Source: Chryseobacterium gleum (GTDB lineage: Bacteria; Bacteroidota; Bacteroidia; Flavobacteriales_D; Crocinitomicaceae). From it: DNA of 64,000 bases. Position 1 is the first letter of the stretch. Every line of letters starts with the position of its first letter. A program made the translations under genes and the position numbers. The notes below the pieces were generated by a model, which made no database searches, had not been told where the DNA came from, and saw only the letters and a program-made list of their open reading frames with translations. The DNA lies in the NCBI GenBank assembly GCA_945862165.1, contig CAMAXI010000001.1, forward strand, positions 124,001-188,000, written 5' to 3'. Below, in pieces: positions 62,471 to 64,000 of this stretch.

Positions 62471-62540
62471 CTTACTCGTCACGTCTCTCGTTACATGAAT
62501 CCTGAGCTTGTCGAAGGACGTCACTCATCACACGTCACTC
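62471..62540. repeat. GTCAC/CTGAGC dispersed repeats
   Basis: CTCGTCACGTCTCTCG and CACTCATCACACGTCACTC simple repeats flanking a TCCTGAGCTTGTCGAAGGA copy (62500-62518), the family at 36426. It lies between the convergent PH-like and transglutaminase-like genes. Confidence 0.7.
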
Positions 62541-63177
62541 AATACTTGAAACTAAACTCCTTGCTCTCCCATTCGCCTTCAAACAAATGCGGATAATAAT
62601 TTTGCATTTCCGACTTCATCAAGGTTAGAGGAACATCTTCAAACGAACCATAATCGTGCACATATTCCATAAATTGAGATTCGCCTGCATACGCTTGAAA
62701 TAAGGAATCACTTTCTCCATCCCAAACCAAAGGAGGTACACCGGTCATCCGACAAATATTACGATCAAACGAAGGGGTACATTTCACCCAACGATTTTCG
62801 AGATAGAGTTCTACATAGCCATGAAAAACAATTTCCGGACGACATAAGTACTGCAACAATCGCTCTACACCGATATGATTCACGACCACTGCATAACCCA
62901 AACGTGCAGGTATTCCCAAACGACGTGCACAGGCACATAAAACAATGGCTTTCTCCACGCACCAAGCGCGTTTCTTTGTGAGAATATGACTTCCTTGTAA
63001 CGCGTTTTCAGTTAGGTGTAAATGATATGGATCATACAAAAATGCATCACGCACTTTCTCATACAAAGCAATAGCCGTTAATTTTGACGTTTCTGAACAT
63101 GCAAAACCCGCTAAAAATGTCGAAAAATTCGCGTGCGAATAATTTAAAAAAGAAGTTTCTTGTAGAAACGCTTTCAT
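62539..63177 (-). CDS. Transglutaminase-like protein
   Basis: A 212-residue protein with a transglutaminase-like core: C73 (KKRAWCVEKA), H119 (VFHGYVELYL) and D138 (CTPSFD), the papain-like triad. No signal peptide. Such proteins are peptidases or amidases of unknown substrate. It starts 1 base after the Crp/Fnr regulator stop (63179), so the two form an operon. Confidence 0.85.
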   Translation of the reverse strand: MKAFLQETSFLNYSHANFSTFLAGFACSETSKLTAIALYEKVRDAFLYDPYHLHLTENALQGSHILTKKRAWCVEKAIVLCACARRLGIPARLGYAVVVNHIGVERLLQYLCRPEIVFHGYVELYLENRWVKCTPSFDRNICRMTGVPPLVWDGESDSLFQAYAGESQFMEYVHDYGSFEDVPLTLMKSEMQNYYPHLFEGEWESKEFSFKY

Positions 63178-63178
63178 C

Positions 63179-63874
63179 TTAACGATGTAAACCTGCTAAT
63201 TTCGTGATTCCAGCTTTATTCAAAATGGTTAATTTACGTGTAGCGATGTCAATCAATCCATCCTCTTTGAATTCTTTTAATAAACGAATTAAGGTTTCTG
63301 TAGCCGTACCAACATAATTTGCCATGTCTTCTCGGGAAATATTAATCGGATCTTCTCCGTATACCTCTTTTAAAATCAATAAAATAAACGCCAAACGTTC
63401 ACGCACTGATTTTTGCGCCATATTCGTAATAAACTCCGCGCGTTCCGCTAATTCTTTCGAAAACTCCTTGAACAATTCATTTCTAAATGCCGCATTCGAA
63501 TCGATGATACTCAAAAAACTGTCGCGATGAATGAAGCAAATGTTCGCATCTTCTAAAGTGGTAGCACTTACTTTGTATGGTTCACCACTAAAAATGGAAC
63601 GGAAACCTAAGATTTCTCCATCTCCAGCAATTTGAATGATTTGTTCTTTCCCTTCATCGCCTAGCGCGAAAACTTTTACTTTACCCTTATTTACACAAAA
63701 AACACCACGCGGAATACTTCCTTCTAAAAATAAACCTTGATTTTTTTTATAATGACTACACGCTTTGTGTTCATTTAAATCTGCTACTTGTTCGCCATGT
63801 AAACCTGCAAACAAGGATTTATTTCGTGCGCCACAATTTTCACAAGAAACAGATTTGTGCGAATGATCAATCAT
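63179..63874 (-). CDS. Crp/Fnr family transcriptional regulator
   Basis: A 231-residue regulator. The N-terminal cyclic-nucleotide-like barrel (about 25-140, GDGEILGFRSIFSGEPYKVSA) is followed by a helical linker and a winged HTH (REDMANYVGTATETLIRLLKEFKEDGLI). Four cysteines, C11, C14, C39 and C60, lie in or near the start but do not match the FNR pattern; C11-x2-C14 could bind metal. It probably binds upstream of its own gene and of the transglutaminase gene. A -7 box TACATTTG is at 63895-63902 (minus strand). Confidence 0.9.
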   Translation of the reverse strand: MIDHSHKSVSCENCGARNKSLFAGLHGEQVADLNEHKACSHYKKNQGLFLEGSIPRGVFCVNKGKVKVFALGDEGKEQIIQIAGDGEILGFRSIFSGEPYKVSATTLEDANICFIHRDSFLSIIDSNAAFRNELFKEFSKELAERAEFITNMAQKSVRERLAFILLILKEVYGEDPINISREDMANYVGTATETLIRLLKEFKEDGLIDIATRKLTILNKAGITKLAGLHR

Positions 63875-63954
63875 ATGTAAAATAATTAGTTGCCCAAATG
63901 TAGGAAAAAGACTGTGAATATTTGCTAAAAAACCACGTGGAAATAGAGATTTAT

Positions 63955-64000
63955 TTATAATTCAATCTGCGCAGCAATCGCTTGAATAAAGGAAGTATCG
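63955..64000 (-). CDS. C-terminal end of an unidentified gene
   Basis: On the minus strand the right edge is open to a stop at 63955-63957, encoding the last residues ...DTSFIQAIAAQIEL. The pattern is protein-like, but 14 residues are too few to assign. It lies upstream of the Crp/Fnr gene on the same strand. Confidence 0.5.
   Translation of the reverse strand, partial: DTSFIQAIAAQIEL

Overview
This 64 kb window is a chromosomal segment of a low-GC member of the Bacteroidota, most likely a Flavobacteriales bacterium. The evidence is a set of lineage hallmarks: a fused lpxC/fabZ gene, a Rho factor with a long disordered N-terminal insertion, a fused alpha+beta 2-oxoacid dehydrogenase E1, a PorT-like type IX secretion gene beside ubiE, a siroheme sulfite reductase with a C-terminal HEPN-like domain, and promoters of the form TTTG-N19-TAnnTTTG. 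I cannot fix the genus. There is no IS element, prophage, CRISPR array, rRNA operon or replication origin. One tRNA (Leu, GAG) is present.

Layout. 1-3042 (+): end of a YeeE/YedE-type sulfur transporter, OsmC, MetZ and a lipoprotein metallo-beta-lactamase-fold hydrolase. 3138-10669 (-): SWIM/SNF2 helicase, ffh, NlpC/P60 peptidase, DinB, membrane histidine kinase. 10785-14544 (+): rocD, a phosphohexomutase, aroC. 14545-22084 (-): FtsX-type permease, rbfA, an isolated AAA ATPase/DUF234 gene, then the operon aspC-hldA-ubiE-porT-TSUP. 22402-25436 (+): PhoD-like phosphatase, lemA and two TPM-domain genes. 25522-31538 (-): aroK, rlmD-like, and the lipid A genes lpxD-lpxC/fabZ-lpxA. 31718-34073 (+): rho and a small membrane protein. 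34489-38055: response regulator, universal stress protein, a frameshifted HMA gene, ltaE and tRNA-Leu. 38201-44830 (+): E1, SIMPL protein, cmk, uvrA. 45098-46756 (-): trxA and a three-gene cassette of small proteins. 46807-59077 (-): a nearly complete assimilatory sulfate reduction and siroheme region. 59521-64000: a FISUMP lipoprotein, three lineage-specific small proteins with unusual repeats upstream, a transglutaminase-like protein and a Crp/Fnr regulator.

How the genes work together. The sulfur region runs sir-cobA-DUF2490-(cysG N-domain::TSUP)-AKR-cysH-cysD-cysN-cysE-cysM-fpr. It covers sulfate activation (CysDN), APS reduction (CysH with Fe-S cysteines), sulfite reduction (Sir, with siroheme made by CobA and the CysG-like domain), cysteine synthesis (CysE, CysM) and a ferredoxin reductase as likely electron source. 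MetZ at the left edge would carry sulfide into homocysteine. No cysC or 3'-phosphatase is seen, as expected for an APS rather than PAPS route.

Intergenic DNA is rich in short dispersed palindromes (GTAG...CTAC and GGATGTTGC...GCAACATCC families), CTTCGA...CTCAG repeats, C-rich hairpins and TAG-rich low-complexity arrays. The points I find most worth a second look are an FtsX-type gene whose only suitable start is ATT, an aldo/keto reductase in the sulfate operon with Glu in place of the catalytic His, three direct repeats at an exact 33-bp period ending in a promoter-like box, a duplicated gene start that makes an 11-codon upstream ORF overlapping ATGA, and a 5-bp tandem duplication that breaks an HMA protein. 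I did not find a clearly new multi-gene system.
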